The position numbers and the translations under genes were made by a program. A stretch of DNA of 64,000 bases. Source: Legionella tucsonensis (GTDB lineage Bacteria > Pseudomonadota > Gammaproteobacteria > Legionellales > Legionellaceae). Numbering within the stretch: the stretch's first letter is position 1; every line of letters begins with the position of its first letter. Below the pieces are notes generated by a model. It had not been told where the DNA came from, made no database searches, and saw only the letters and a list, made by a program, of their open reading frames with translations. Shown here piece by piece: positions 9,367-18,382 of this stretch. The DNA lies in assembly GCF_001468035.1 (NCBI RefSeq), contig NZ_LNZA01000001.1, forward strand, positions 2,334,231 to 2,398,230, read 5' to 3'.

Positions 9367-10116
9367 TTATTGATCTGTATTGATAATTGTCGACTGTACT
9401 AATCGTTCTAATACTTGTGCATCATGGGGCGCAACTACTTTCTCATCGTTATCTAAATAGCAAAAAATTTTTTTAACGTGTTGCTGCCAGCTGGAAAATT
9501 TATGAGCATAGTTTAAAAGCGATTTTTCTTCATAATGACCAGAATAAGGTTGGAGATGAGGTCCATGCAATCGTAAGTAGATAAAATCACTGGTTATAAT
9601 TTCTGGACACTGAAATCCCTTATAATCATAAAAACAAAGTGCAATATTGTTTTTTTTGAGTAAATCATAAACTTCCTGACGCAACCAACTTTTATTTCTA
9701 AACTCAAATGTATAATCAAAAGATTCAGGCAACCCTTTGATAAATTGTTCCAAACGTTCCAGATTAAAAGGCCAATAAGGGGGGAGTTGAAATAAAATAG
9801 GACCTAATTTTTCTTCTAATCCTTCAAGTACTTGCAATAAATAATTAACACTATCTTGAACATCTTTAAGCATTTTTATATGAGTTAAATAGCGACTGGC
9901 TTTACACGAAAAAATAAATTGATTCGGAGTTATCTCTTTCCATTTTGTAATGGATCTTGGGGTGGGTACGCGATAAAAACTGCTATTAAGCTCTACAGTA
10001 TTAAAGATGTTTGAGTAATAGGCTAGCTCATCTTTTACAGCAAGAGACTTAGGGTAGAAAACTTCTTTCCAACCTTTATAGACCCATCCTGAGGTGCCAA
10101 TATTAACGAATAGCAT
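9367..10116 (-). CDS. DUF72 (YecE-like) family protein
   Basis: The 249 residues begin NIGTSGWVYKGWKEVFYPKSL and contain YYSNIFNTVELNSSFYRVP and YTFEFRNKSW, the signature of the DUF72/YecE family, which has a TIM-barrel fold. The biochemical role of the family is not established. It lies 18 bp downstream of the DUF3775 gene on the same strand and is probably co-transcribed with it. Its end lies 17 bp from the convergent ligD end. Confidence 0.88.
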   Translation of the reverse strand: MLFVNIGTSGWVYKGWKEVFYPKSLAVKDELAYYSNIFNTVELNSSFYRVPTPRSITKWKEITPNQFIFSCKASRYLTHIKMLKDVQDSVNYLLQVLEGLEEKLGPILFQLPPYWPFNLERLEQFIKGLPESFDYTFEFRNKSWLRQEVYDLLKKNNIALCFYDYKGFQCPEIITSDFIYLRLHGPHLQPYSGHYEEKSLLNYAHKFSSWQQHVKKIFCYLDNDEKVVAPHDAQVLERLVQSTIINTDQ

Positions 10117-10134
10117 GCTAAACTCTGAAAAAAA

Positions 10135-10512
10135 CTATTCCTGGTAGGAAATCCCTAGCATATTTAGACCTTGCTCAATGTCATCAGCCACAGTGGGTCT
10201 GGATAACAAATATTCCCCGGTATGCTCAGTCAATTCATCCTGGGCGAAATTAAGCGCATCTTCCCATTCATCTTGAGTGTAATCTCCACGCCCTAAATAC
10301 ATTAATGCGACTAAAGTTGCTTGCTGATCAGGTCGTAAATTATCAATAAATTCTACTGTCTCTTGATAAACCGGATCATCTTGATAATCAGCTAATACGT
10401 AGAGTGCATCCATTTCATCAGTGACTTCCGGAAAGCTGACGTCTTCTTTGACTTGAAATTGTCGTGCTTTATCAAGAAGATTACAAATTGTTTCTGTATC
10501 AAGACTCAACAT
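10135..10512 (-). CDS. DUF3775 domain protein
   Basis: A 125-residue acidic soluble protein of the DUF3775 family, shown by TLVALMYLGRGDYTQDEW and the C-terminal YLLSRPTVADDIEQGL. AGGAG precedes the ATG. The family has no assigned function. It is the first gene of a likely two-gene unit with the DUF72 gene, and a short family A repeat (10560-10620) lies just upstream. Confidence 0.85.
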   Translation of the reverse strand: MLSLDTETICNLLDKARQFQVKEDVSFPEVTDEMDALYVLADYQDDPVYQETVEFIDNLRPDQQATLVALMYLGRGDYTQDEWEDALNFAQDELTEHTGEYLLSRPTVADDIEQGLNMLGISYQE

Positions 10513-10559
10513 ACTTATCTCCTTATTTCATATGTTTTCCAATAAGAATAGCTTAAATA

Positions 10560-10620
10560 ACGTGAGTTCGACTCTAAACAGGAATTGTCCGATATAAAAT
10601 TTTTTATATCGAACTCACAA
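10560..10620. repeat. MITE-like element, family A, short copy
   Basis: CGTGAGTTCGA (10561-10571) and its complement TCGAACTCAC (10609-10618) bound a roughly 60-bp element that also has the internal sequence TCTAAACAGGAATTG found in the copy at 4321-4468. An inner TATAAAATTTTTTATA palindrome adds a hairpin. It appears to be an internal-deletion derivative of the long copy. Confidence 0.65.
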
Positions 10621-10781
10621 TAAGTAAAATATAGTTTTATTAATGGTGATCCTCAAGCTTATTATTCGTGCTCCGTCGGAAGTGATTTTCAATCTATGAG
10701 CAAATTCTTTAGGAGGTTGGTATATTTTATTGAGTAATTTATTAATTAATAGAACTCTTGCGAGTTCTATAATTAATACAC

Positions 10782-11360
10782 TTATCTGATTTGGTGGGAA
10801 GAAATGCTTTGATGATCTAATGTTGGCGGTTCTTCCCCTGCTGCTAATTCAGAGTGAAAAGTTAGGCCAGAATAGGCTTTAGGCTCTATTTGAGTAATTG
10901 TTGCTAATACTCCATACTCGAATAATTGCATGAGTTGTATTTTATCTGAGGTATTTTCCAGGTTATAAATTTGAATATGAAGTTGACGCAAACCCTCCCA
11001 GTCAAAGTGTGGTTTCTCAATATCAAAATAATGTTCATAAAGTTCTGAAGCTTGCTTTTTTAGTGCATTAAGTTGTTCAAGCAAAGGTCTATATTCATTG
11101 ATTTCATTAGTAAAATTTATAAATATATAAAGTTTAGGATGAAACTCAACTATTTTTTTGCAGACATTTTCATGAAAACGTTCCATAAGCTCAATTTTTT
11201 CGTTGTCCATGGGTAACAATTTGATTGAGTTATAAATATTTGTAATTGAGACAAAGTTAAAGGGGGTTTTTTCAGCAAGATATTGAGCTTTGCCCTGACA
11301 ATAAAAAGTTACAACTACTTCTAACTGCTGTAGGTCACTGAGAAGAGTTAAGTCTACCAT
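10782..11360 (-). CDS. Hypothetical protein, 192 aa
   Basis: I do not recognise this protein. It appears helical and soluble, with a central Leu/Lys/Glu-rich stretch (about residues 85-115) that could form a short coiled coil and a polar C-terminus ending in SSHQIR. The ATG at 11360 has only a weak ribosome binding site. It is a single gene, with AT-rich non-coding DNA on both sides. An effector role is possible but unsupported. Confidence 0.5.
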   Translation of the reverse strand: MVDLTLLSDLQQLEVVVTFYCQGKAQYLAEKTPFNFVSITNIYNSIKLLPMDNEKIELMERFHENVCKKIVEFHPKLYIFINFTNEINEYRPLLEQLNALKKQASELYEHYFDIEKPHFDWEGLRQLHIQIYNLENTSDKIQLMQLFEYGVLATITQIEPKAYSGLTFHSELAAGEEPPTLDHQSISSHQIR

Positions 11361-11612
11361 TTTATTTATTTACCTATATATTATTATTCTTGGTTATTTA
11401 GTGTACGTATCTTTTTATTGAAGTCAATGTGAGGTTTTGATGTTCAATAACGAGTTATTCAGTAAACTGATAACAGAAAGGATATCTTAATTGATAAAAA
11501 AATGTTTTTTATATTTTTAAAAATAAATAATAATTAAAAATAGAAGGTTTATTTGCTTAATCTGATTCAATGACTATATTTAAAATATTATTCAACTAAG
11601 GAGGGTACTAAC

Positions 11613-11855
11613 ATGAAAAATCGAGCATATACTCCTAAAGAGCATCTTGAAGCAGCTGCAAGCCAATTATTAACAGAAGGAAAGAAAAAGGTGAATCAGT
11701 TGTACGAAGATGGGGTAAACAAGGCAAATGAAGTAGAAGAAAACCTTAAAGAACAGTCAGATCATTTATTGAAAAAAATACAGAAAAATCCATTGGCTTC
11801 TGTTTTGATCGCAGGAGGAATTGGTTTTTTGTTATCTCGACTATTGAAAAAGTAA
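11613..11855 (+). CDS. YqjD/ElaB-like membrane-anchored protein (DUF883)
   Basis: This 80-residue protein has an amphipathic, Lys/Glu-rich helical N-terminus and one C-terminal membrane helix (NPLASVLIAGGIGFLLSRLLKK) with a GxxxG-like GG motif. That is the layout of the YqjD/ElaB/YgaM family, tail-anchored inner-membrane proteins that associate with ribosomes in stationary phase. AAGGAGGG gives a very strong ribosome binding site. Its TAA overlaps the ATG of the next gene (TAATG), so it is translationally coupled in a three-gene unit resembling E. coli yqjD-yqjE-yqjK. Confidence 0.8.
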   Translation: MKNRAYTPKEHLEAAASQLLTEGKKKVNQLYEDGVNKANEVEENLKEQSDHLLKKIQKNPLASVLIAGGIGFLLSRLLKK

Positions 11856-12265
11856 TGGAAGCTTTAAAACAGCTAGAAGCTCTAATTGCTGCAAAAATAT
11901 CTGTTATTAAAACAGTCTGCTCTTTAATTCGTCTTGAAGCAAGGCTGGCTGGGTTGAGCGTTTTTCCCCTATTACTGAATATATGCCTTTTGTTAGTTGT
12001 GTTATTTACAGTATGGTTATCGGTTATGTTCTTAATAGGGTATTTTGCGTACTTGGCTTCAGGGTATTTTGTGCATTTAGTTCCTAACCGTCTTCTGTTA
12101 TCTATTTTGTTTGTTTTACTTCTTAATGTGGGATTCTTACTGGGATTGCTTAAGTATCTATCCTTTAACATAAAGAGTATGAGTTTTCAGAAAACAAGGG
12201 AATTTTTTTCGCAAGAGAGTGTTGAGCATGAAAAACTCGAGGAAGCAGATCATAGCACAAATTGA
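11855..12265 (+). CDS. YqjE-like membrane protein (phage-holin fold, DUF1469)
   Basis: This 136-residue protein has a short amphipathic N-terminus followed by two long hydrophobic helices (about residues 30-65 and 73-100) and a charged C-terminal tail. Size, topology and position between a YqjD-like and a YqjK-like gene fit the YqjE family (putative holin-like superfamily III). Function is unknown; in E. coli the operon is stationary-phase induced. It overlaps both neighbours. Confidence 0.7.
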   Translation: MEALKQLEALIAAKISVIKTVCSLIRLEARLAGLSVFPLLLNICLLLVVLFTVWLSVMFLIGYFAYLASGYFVHLVPNRLLLSILFVLLLNVGFLLGLLKYLSFNIKSMSFQKTREFFSQESVEHEKLEEADHSTN

Positions 12266-12509
12266 ACTGATGAATGGGGCTTTACAATCCCAAAAAGATG
12301 AAGTAATTGAACATCAAGAGTATTTTGCACAAAGCGGAATAGCTCGCTATCATTTAACAACCCCGATACTCCTTGCTTCCGCTTTTTTTATAGGGTGGAA
12401 AGCAGCGCGAATACAATGGAGTGGCAAAGTGACGCACCAAGTAGTAGAAATTGGAGCATTAGCTTTGCTTAACTCTTTTAAAAAAACCGTGGTTTCTCTT
12501 TTTAAGTAA
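12228..12509 (+). CDS. YqjK-like small membrane protein
   Basis: A 93-residue protein, third in the YqjD/YqjE-like unit. Its start is inside the end of the preceding gene. ATG at 12228 is preferred over an in-frame GTG at 12219 because GAGAG lies upstream of it. The N-terminal half is charged and helical; a hydrophobic segment (LLASAFFIGWKAARI) lies near residue 50. Assignment rests mainly on gene order, size and topology. Confidence 0.55.
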   Translation: MKNSRKQIIAQIELMNGALQSQKDEVIEHQEYFAQSGIARYHLTTPILLASAFFIGWKAARIQWSGKVTHQVVEIGALALLNSFKKTVVSLFK

Positions 12510-12676
12510 TTTCGTGAATTGCAAACAGGTCTTAGCCAAACACTGAATAAAAATTAATAAGAGCTTATTTTAAGTGAGATATTTTTGAAAACCTGGCACA
12601 GCGAAGCATCGGTTTTATCTTTTAATAATTTTTCCTAGACTCCACTTCGCCGCCACTACAAATTTAAATGAATCGC

Positions 12677-13450
12677 TTAAAAATCGCCAACCACTGATTC
12701 GCCTTCCTGAGCAGCTTCCTTAATCATTTGAAATTCATCTCCTGCTACCTTTCCAGGATATTTTTTAAATCGAAGTGCAACAGGTCTTAAATAATTTGGA
12801 TAATGAGGCTTTATTAAATATTCATATGTGGCTGCCATCGCCTTGTTTCTGCCGCTAGGATAAACTTCAAAATCATATGCTTTTTCTATCCATAGACACA
12901 TCACCGAACATTCTTCAATTAAATAATCAAGACAAAGTCTGAATGCCCGTTCATAATCAACATTCACAGCAGAAAATCGGCTCAAGTATCGTGTTAAAAA
13001 ATCATCAATATTTGCATGAATCGCATGACGAAATGAGCCATTGGAGTCATATTCTTTTTGCACACGCACATGACTGTCAATGTAATTCTGACTGTTATAC
13101 CAATCATCCCAACGCATAATTTCAAAAGGAATGGTTAATTGATTATAAGCCATTTCATTTCGCAGTAACCAATCATCACCTTCTTTTACAGCGAGCTGAT
13201 ATAATTCATCTGGTGTCGCATGATGCATAATACCCATCGTATGACGTTGAACACTATCATCAACAAGGATGGTACACTGTTTAAATGCCCCATTAATGAG
13301 TTTAATCACCGCTGCAAATTTTTCGCCCTCATGAATTGGTTGTCCAACACTAATGGGCATAAGACAAGAAGATTGAGGAAACTGTTTTCTTTCTTCTACT
13401 GGGTTCTCTCTAAAGGAAGCTTTCACAATCCTGTTATCAATTAAACTCAT
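12677..13450 (-). CDS. tRNA-dependent cyclodipeptide synthase, XYP subfamily
   Basis: These enzymes use two aminoacyl-tRNAs to make a cyclic dipeptide (diketopiperazine) and have a Rossmann fold related to class Ic tRNA synthetases. The 257-residue length fits (about 220-270). A candidate catalytic Ser34 sits in MPISVGQ after beta1, followed by HEGEKFAAVIKLINGAF and VDDSVQRHT. Tyr176 and Glu180 (YLIEE) match the conserved Tyr178/Glu182 pair of AlbC, and Tyr197-Pro198 (VYPSG) matches the Y202-P203 that defines the XYP subfamily; the third diagnostic position is Gln37. GGGAGGT precedes the ATG. No oxidase or methyltransferase that would tailor the product is adjacent, so the product may be used unmodified. 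Amino acid specificity cannot be read by eye. Confidence 0.78.
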   Translation of the reverse strand: MSLIDNRIVKASFRENPVEERKQFPQSSCLMPISVGQPIHEGEKFAAVIKLINGAFKQCTILVDDSVQRHTMGIMHHATPDELYQLAVKEGDDWLLRNEMAYNQLTIPFEIMRWDDWYNSQNYIDSHVRVQKEYDSNGSFRHAIHANIDDFLTRYLSRFSAVNVDYERAFRLCLDYLIEECSVMCLWIEKAYDFEVYPSGRNKAMAATYEYLIKPHYPNYLRPVALRFKKYPGKVAGDEFQMIKEAAQEGESVVGDF

Positions 13451-13759
13451 ATTCTCTACCTCCCTTGAGTTGATATTACTTTTGCATAAAAAGAAATCAT
13501 ATTTTATTTTATTTTATAAAAATCACACTGTCCATTAATGATTCATGGTAAAACCAAAATACCTCCATTTAGAAAATCAAAAAAGCTACATTCTGCTTTA
13601 TGCCACTTGAGTTCCCGTCGAGTCGATAAAAATATTCCTACCCATTGATTAATTGACTTTTAAAGTAAAATCTTTAGCTCTACGGCATAGCATTGTATCT
13701 GAAGTCCTGAGTTCTAACTGATTAAGTTTAATTAACGAAGGTTTAATATGAGTAACGAA
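13451..13759. other. Intergenic region, probable promoter of the cyclodipeptide synthase
   Basis: This 309-bp AT-rich gap lies between two minus-strand genes. It probably holds the promoter of the cyclodipeptide synthase and the terminator of the 730-residue gene, but I see no confident -35/-10 pair, hairpin with T-tract or reading frame. Confidence 0.4.
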
Positions 13760-15934
13760 CTAATTTTTTGATATTCTGGCAGAAGGAACAGTAGAGTCCA
13801 GATGTAAATAAAATCGATCGGTATTACAAAGATACAGATTTGACCCGCGATTTTTCATACACCACTCCAGTTCTTTGATGGCGTCTGTATCTAAATTATT
13901 TTCTTTCTGATACTCAGTAATTAATTCATTAAGTTTCTCTTTTAATAAGATAATATGTTCGCGTTGAGATGTAGTTAATGGATTTTTAAAAAAAGAAAAC
14001 ATATTATCCGCAGTGCCGTGACGTCTGGTATATCCTTTTGAGTGAATTATCTCTTCATAACACTCCTCAAGAAAATCCAGTTTTGCAGTGAGTGATGGGA
14101 GAGTAGAAACGGATGTCTCCAGTTGCTTTTTGGAAAATTTACTCTCATGATAAGTACTCTTGAATTCGCTAGATATTTTTTGCAACTCTTCTCGTATGGC
14201 TACATCCTGTTTTTCCCCAAAGTTAAATTTAGAAGCAAGTTGCATGTTTACCAATATAGGGATTAGTTGTTTTACAGAAGTTGCATCAATCTGCACTTCT
14301 TGGCCAAAATTTTTAAATTTAAGTATCGTTAAATTTTTATCTCCCCCTTTAGTATATTTTCCGAATACTAATTTTTGATCTTTATCCGTGGTTTTTTGAT
14401 TTTTCTCAAGGATTAATTTATCTCCAAGTGAATCAAGTATATTGCAAATTTTTTTAAACTCGGTGTTATTAGTTATTACATTAAAAAAATGATATTTAAG
14501 TCTAAGTATCTCGGGATGCTTATGCTTGCTGCCAACTTCTTTTTTAAAAGCTTTCATTTTTTCAATTAATTCGTCATAAGGATAGTCTATCTGATCAATA
14601 TCCACTTTATAAAGTTTTTTCCAAACATCAGGATGATTCACCATATCCCAAACTATGACAAAACCATCATCACTTAACTCTGGAGGGCTATATTTCCTGA
14701 ATAAAAGCGCTGGATCTTTCCCATTACGATGAAGCATTTCCATGAAAAGCACAGCACCTTTGCTAGGAGTCAAGTCCTTTATTGTTTCGTACTGAAAAGA
14801 ATGAAACTCACGGTCTACCAATTCCCATATTGTTTTTGACCATTTTTGTTTTGTGTGCTTATTAATGATCTGACTCATATGATTTAACATCATATGAAAT
14901 TCTGGTCGGATCGTATTATGTAATTTTGAATGAAAAACATCGTGTGCAGTTACTGCAGGCGGTGGACTATCATCATACCCATGAATCCCTTTAGTGGTTG
15001 CTTCGACACCACTATCAGGCATGCTAATAGCGGTAGGCCTATAATAAAATTCAACACCCTCTCTGACTTCATCAATTCCTACCTTCCCTAGTTTTGCACG
15101 ACTGGCTGCGGCACCATTAACTCCATGCTTTGCAATTTGCACTGCTTCAATCGCACCGAAAGAAAAATGAAGATCGTATGTTTCTCCCTTATATGTTGTC
15201 TTATGCCAGGCATTATTTATGTGCAAAGCATTTCCTAGTTCACGACGAACTGGTGAGACAATGTTTGGATTATCTTTTGAAATAAAAAAGATTTGTTCTG
15301 ATTTTGGTAGCGTTGCAATAAGAAGCAATAATCGAGATAGCTGCTCCTTAGTAAACTCTTTACCGTACCAACCTCTCCTTAGAGCTGGAATCCATAATTC
15401 TTGAGCTTCTTTGGTAAGCTTTCCCTGATCATCAAAAATATGAAATGTTTCTTGCAGAGGATACTCTTTTGGAATTTGGGCTCTGGCGAGAATGGTGGTC
15501 ATTTGTTGACGGGTGATTTTGTTTTGTTTAAATAGCCATAACGCATAAAACGTATTATCTTCCTTTTTTAAGGCTTCATCTTCATAATCCCCACGATCAA
15601 TGGCTTTCTCAACTTTCTGCAAACCTTCTGGAGTAAGAGTAATACGTTCAGGAATAGTAACCGTGTTACCATTTAGAAAGTCATCAAAATCATCGGAATG
15701 CAGAGTTCTTTCTGCATCTATAGGCAACTCGAGAGTTTCTTGGTCCCTGAATCCAGGATGTTTATATTTAGCGTCTTTCTTTTTTCTAGGAGTAAATTGA
15801 CGTAACTCTGGATTAAACGCTACATCAACCCCTTTTGGAATTTCAGGTGAGAAAAAACGACCAAAAAATGACTCCCAAGCATCGAGAGCTTCTTGTGCAT
15901 CACTGATTGGAGCTAGACCATAATTATCAGGCAT
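13760..15934 (-). CDS. Hypothetical protein, about 724 aa, candidate effector
   Basis: I do not recognise this large soluble protein. ATG at 15934 (MPDNYGLAPI) is chosen over the GTG at 15961. There is no signal peptide or membrane span. The most distinctive part is residues about 285-345: HGVNGAAASRAKLGK, YYRPTAISMPDSGVEA, then a His/Asp cluster (H331, D332, H335, H339) in TAHDVFHSKLHN, a spacing that could bind metal. Near the C-terminus are RRHGTADNMF and charged helical stretches. Its size, lack of recognisable housekeeping domains and position between a cyclodipeptide synthase and an OTU-like gene fit a Dot/Icm effector, but no translocation signal was tested. Confidence 0.6.
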   Translation of the reverse strand: MPDNYGLAPISDAQEALDAWESFFGRFFSPEIPKGVDVAFNPELRQFTPRKKKDAKYKHPGFRDQETLELPIDAERTLHSDDFDDFLNGNTVTIPERITLTPEGLQKVEKAIDRGDYEDEALKKEDNTFYALWLFKQNKITRQQMTTILARAQIPKEYPLQETFHIFDDQGKLTKEAQELWIPALRRGWYGKEFTKEQLSRLLLLIATLPKSEQIFFISKDNPNIVSPVRRELGNALHINNAWHKTTYKGETYDLHFSFGAIEAVQIAKHGVNGAAASRAKLGKVGIDEVREGVEFYYRPTAISMPDSGVEATTKGIHGYDDSPPPAVTAHDVFHSKLHNTIRPEFHMMLNHMSQIINKHTKQKWSKTIWELVDREFHSFQYETIKDLTPSKGAVLFMEMLHRNGKDPALLFRKYSPPELSDDGFVIVWDMVNHPDVWKKLYKVDIDQIDYPYDELIEKMKAFKKEVGSKHKHPEILRLKYHFFNVITNNTEFKKICNILDSLGDKLILEKNQKTTDKDQKLVFGKYTKGGDKNLTILKFKNFGQEVQIDATSVKQLIPILVNMQLASKFNFGEKQDVAIREELQKISSEFKSTYHESKFSKKQLETSVSTLPSLTAKLDFLEECYEEIIHSKGYTRRHGTADNMFSFFKNPLTTSQREHIILLKEKLNELITEYQKENNLDTDAIKELEWCMKNRGSNLYLCNTDRFYLHLDSTVPSARISKN

Positions 15935-16385
15935 AATATACTCAAAAGAAAAAAAGTTCACTTCGTATATTTATTATACTAATAATTTATTACGAGATTA
16001 TTAACAAGGTAAAATGTGAGCCACAGCTACACACTTCAATCATTAAACCGATATGTAGGGGGTACCTTGATTCGCTTTGCTGCTACAAGGTAATCCAGCT
16101 AATTTTTTTGGCAATCCACTGCTTTTAAAGGGTGTTTTCAATAAAGCTTCCATTGCTGCAATGTCACAACCCTTATTTCCACATTTTATTGCCCCAAACA
16201 ATTCCATTTTGTTTTTCCACCAAAGTTGCTATCTATGACATAAAAAATAGTTTAAATTTTTAAAATTCAGGTGCCTTAGCCCTGCTTAATACCTCATAAA
16301 TATTGATTACATAATAATTACTTAATGTTACCATTGTATAATTTGTATAATATATATATAAATTTAACCCTAGAGCGAGTATAAA
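15935..16385. other. Intergenic region between divergent candidate effector genes
   Basis: This 451-bp region contains a possible small gene on the minus strand (16043-16207) and very AT-rich sequence (about 16310-16380, with a TATATATATA run) just upstream of the OTU-like gene that probably includes its promoter. Confidence 0.45.
16043..16207 (-). CDS. Possible small Cys-containing protein, 54 aa
   Basis: An open frame of 54 codons starts at ATG 16207, preceded by GGTGG about 10 nt upstream, and ends at TAA 16045-16043. The product starts MELFGAIKCGNKGCDIAAME and contains three Cys and a Lys/Ser/Pro-rich second half. Base composition is less AT-rich than the flanks. It could be a real small gene or the remnant of a larger one; I recognise no homologue. 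Confidence 0.35.
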   Translation of the reverse strand: MELFGAIKCGNKGCDIAAMEALLKTPFKSSGLPKKLAGLPCSSKANQGTPYISV

Positions 16386-17528
16386 ATGCCTTATAGAATA
16401 GATAATCCTGGTGGCGGTGATTGCGGATTTTATGCATTAGCAATAGGTTTAATAGCGACTATCCAAAAAGAACATAAAGACAGCAAAAAAAGCAAAACTT
16501 TTGCTCAATGGCAAAAGAAAGGTCTTAGCAATGTGAGCTTACCAGAAATTCTAGACATTGATTTAAATCAGCTCTACGAATCCCCTTATACTTACAAAAA
16601 AGAAACCTTACTTAAATTACAAATGTCTTTAAGAAGTATTTCTGCTACTGCATATAAAAATGATCTTCTTAAGAAAATAGCAGAAGCAAAAAGTAATGGA
16701 AGCACCCAGGTTGAAAGTTCAGCTGTATACCATAAGTTTATGGAATTAGTGCACTTTTATTTAAAAGAAGACGATAAAAAAGAAGGTACACTAGATAAGG
16801 TAAAACAGTTCAACGAGTTGGCTTTATTACCTGAAGTTCTTGACTTAGCCCAAAAAACAGCTAAGTCATTAGAGCCCAAACTTGTGGGTAAATCTTCCTT
16901 TGAGGAAATCCAAAAAATAGAAAATGCGCATGTTAAAGAGGTATTACTGGCAGACGTAATATCTCGTGGTAAAGAAAATCCTCGTTCAGTCATTTTAAAA
17001 GGGATAGAGCAGATCAAGGAACAAGGAAGATGGGCAACACATAGTGATTTAAAAGAAGTTGCAGATCAACTTGCGGTAAATCTTTATGTGACCAATCAAT
17101 TAAATGGAGAACCAATGAAAGGTTGTCCCACTGTTGTTTTAAATAATGAAGGTGAATCGATCCATTGGACAACGACTGTAGAGGAGTTGCCCAAGCTAAA
17201 AGCTAAGCCTATTGAAAAAGAACGTATTGAGAACTCAAAACAAATAGAAGAAGTTCATAAAAATAAAGAAACTACACCAGTGATTACACCCACTGTAGCC
17301 ACTCAAATTCCCGAAGAAAAGTATCGAACACATATTAACGCACTCATTCAAGCTGCATCAACTCAGGGTTTATTTGCTCATGTTAAAAACAAAATTGAAA
17401 ACCTGGATAAGAAAAGTCTTGATAATGAAAAAGCTCTTGAAAATGAACATGGCGTTCGAATCGAATCTGATGAAGAGTTTGCTATGCGCTTGCAAGAAGC
17501 CGAGTACAGAGGGTCTAACCTGAAATAA
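16386..17528 (+). CDS. OTU-like cysteine protease (candidate deubiquitinase effector)
   Basis: This 380-residue protein begins with NPGGGDCGFYALAIGLI, the form of an OTU catalytic Cys motif (Cys13). About 200 residues later comes GRWATHSDLKEVADQLAVNLYV, like the OTU segment WGG-xxE-xxALA-xxL-xVxI, then a beta-strand and His260 in EGESIHWTT, the expected position of the catalytic His. The long helical insert between Cys and this segment is a feature of Legionella-type OTUs. At the C-terminus, residues 362-373 (DEEFAMRLQEAE) match the MIU consensus D-x-x-L-A-x-x-L-Q-x-x-E except Phe for the first Leu. Together this suggests a secreted protease that acts on ubiquitin and binds it. It stands alone behind an AT-rich promoter. 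Activity and secretion are inferred. Confidence 0.68.
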   Translation: MPYRIDNPGGGDCGFYALAIGLIATIQKEHKDSKKSKTFAQWQKKGLSNVSLPEILDIDLNQLYESPYTYKKETLLKLQMSLRSISATAYKNDLLKKIAEAKSNGSTQVESSAVYHKFMELVHFYLKEDDKKEGTLDKVKQFNELALLPEVLDLAQKTAKSLEPKLVGKSSFEEIQKIENAHVKEVLLADVISRGKENPRSVILKGIEQIKEQGRWATHSDLKEVADQLAVNLYVTNQLNGEPMKGCPTVVLNNEGESIHWTTTVEELPKLKAKPIEKERIENSKQIEEVHKNKETTPVITPTVATQIPEEKYRTHINALIQAASTQGLFAHVKNKIENLDKKSLDNEKALENEHGVRIESDEEFAMRLQEAEYRGSNLK

Positions 17529-17722
17529 GTTCTTAAAAAACTGTTTGGAAAATAAAGCACTCTGGAAAATGGGGGCTACTTCTTTTTAAAATCCACTATT
17601 CACTCTTATAGATAACTCCAATTTAAGTATATTTGAATTTTGGTTAAGAGTCAGATTTGTCATATAGCTATACTTACTTAGTATAATGTACAAATACAGA
17701 TTATTAATCTAAGGGACTTTTG

Positions 17723-18214
17723 ATGAGCACCATTCAACGCTTTATCAAAGCACAGCAAGGCCAAGACGCATATATCTCCTTCCAGCAGGCTTATGATGAG
17801 CTTAAAGCTGGAAACAAACAAAGCCACTGGATATGGTATATTTTTCCCCAGTTAAAACAGCTTGGGGTCAGTTCTATAGCCCAATACTTTGGCATTGTTG
17901 ATTTCAAAGAGGCATGCAGCTATTTGCAAAATGAAGAGCTTTTTCAAAATTATGACGCAATAACTCAACTGGTAGAACAACAACTAACAAGAAAAATCCC
18001 AGCGCTTATCCTTATGAATGGAAATACTGACACTAAAAAACTGGTATCAAGTCTCACCTTATTCAAAGAAGCGGCTTTATTTCTTGAGCGTCAAGGAGAC
18101 GAATCTCAGGATTTTACAGCACTTGCACAGTGCTGTGAACGAATTCTAGAAAAAACCGCAAAACAAGGTTATCCTCCCTGTAAGCTTACTCTTGATTTTG
18201 TGGCATCAGCTTAA
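17723..18214 (+). CDS. DUF1810 family protein
   Basis: The protein has about 163 residues. FIKAQQGQDAYISFQQAYDELKAGNKQSHWIWYIFPQL is the hallmark of DUF1810, a small helical bacterial and eukaryotic family without an established role. An ATG at 17723 with AAGGGA upstream is preferred to the TTG one codon earlier. The family is usually 140-150 residues, so this is slightly long. It stands alone. Confidence 0.85.
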   Translation: MSTIQRFIKAQQGQDAYISFQQAYDELKAGNKQSHWIWYIFPQLKQLGVSSIAQYFGIVDFKEACSYLQNEELFQNYDAITQLVEQQLTRKIPALILMNGNTDTKKLVSSLTLFKEAALFLERQGDESQDFTALAQCCERILEKTAKQGYPPCKLTLDFVASA

Positions 18215-18382
18215 ATAGTCGTGTCTCGAGAGAATCTTTTAGGAGCTCACGAGGAGAGGTTGTTTTAGGTAGACGTTTAACTCGTGGATGCAGCTAAGCT
18301 CACATTTTCTATATTGTCCCTAAGACTTTATACTAAACTAATCGCTTTTCCTTTATTAAAACTTGTGAATAATAGCCTCTTA

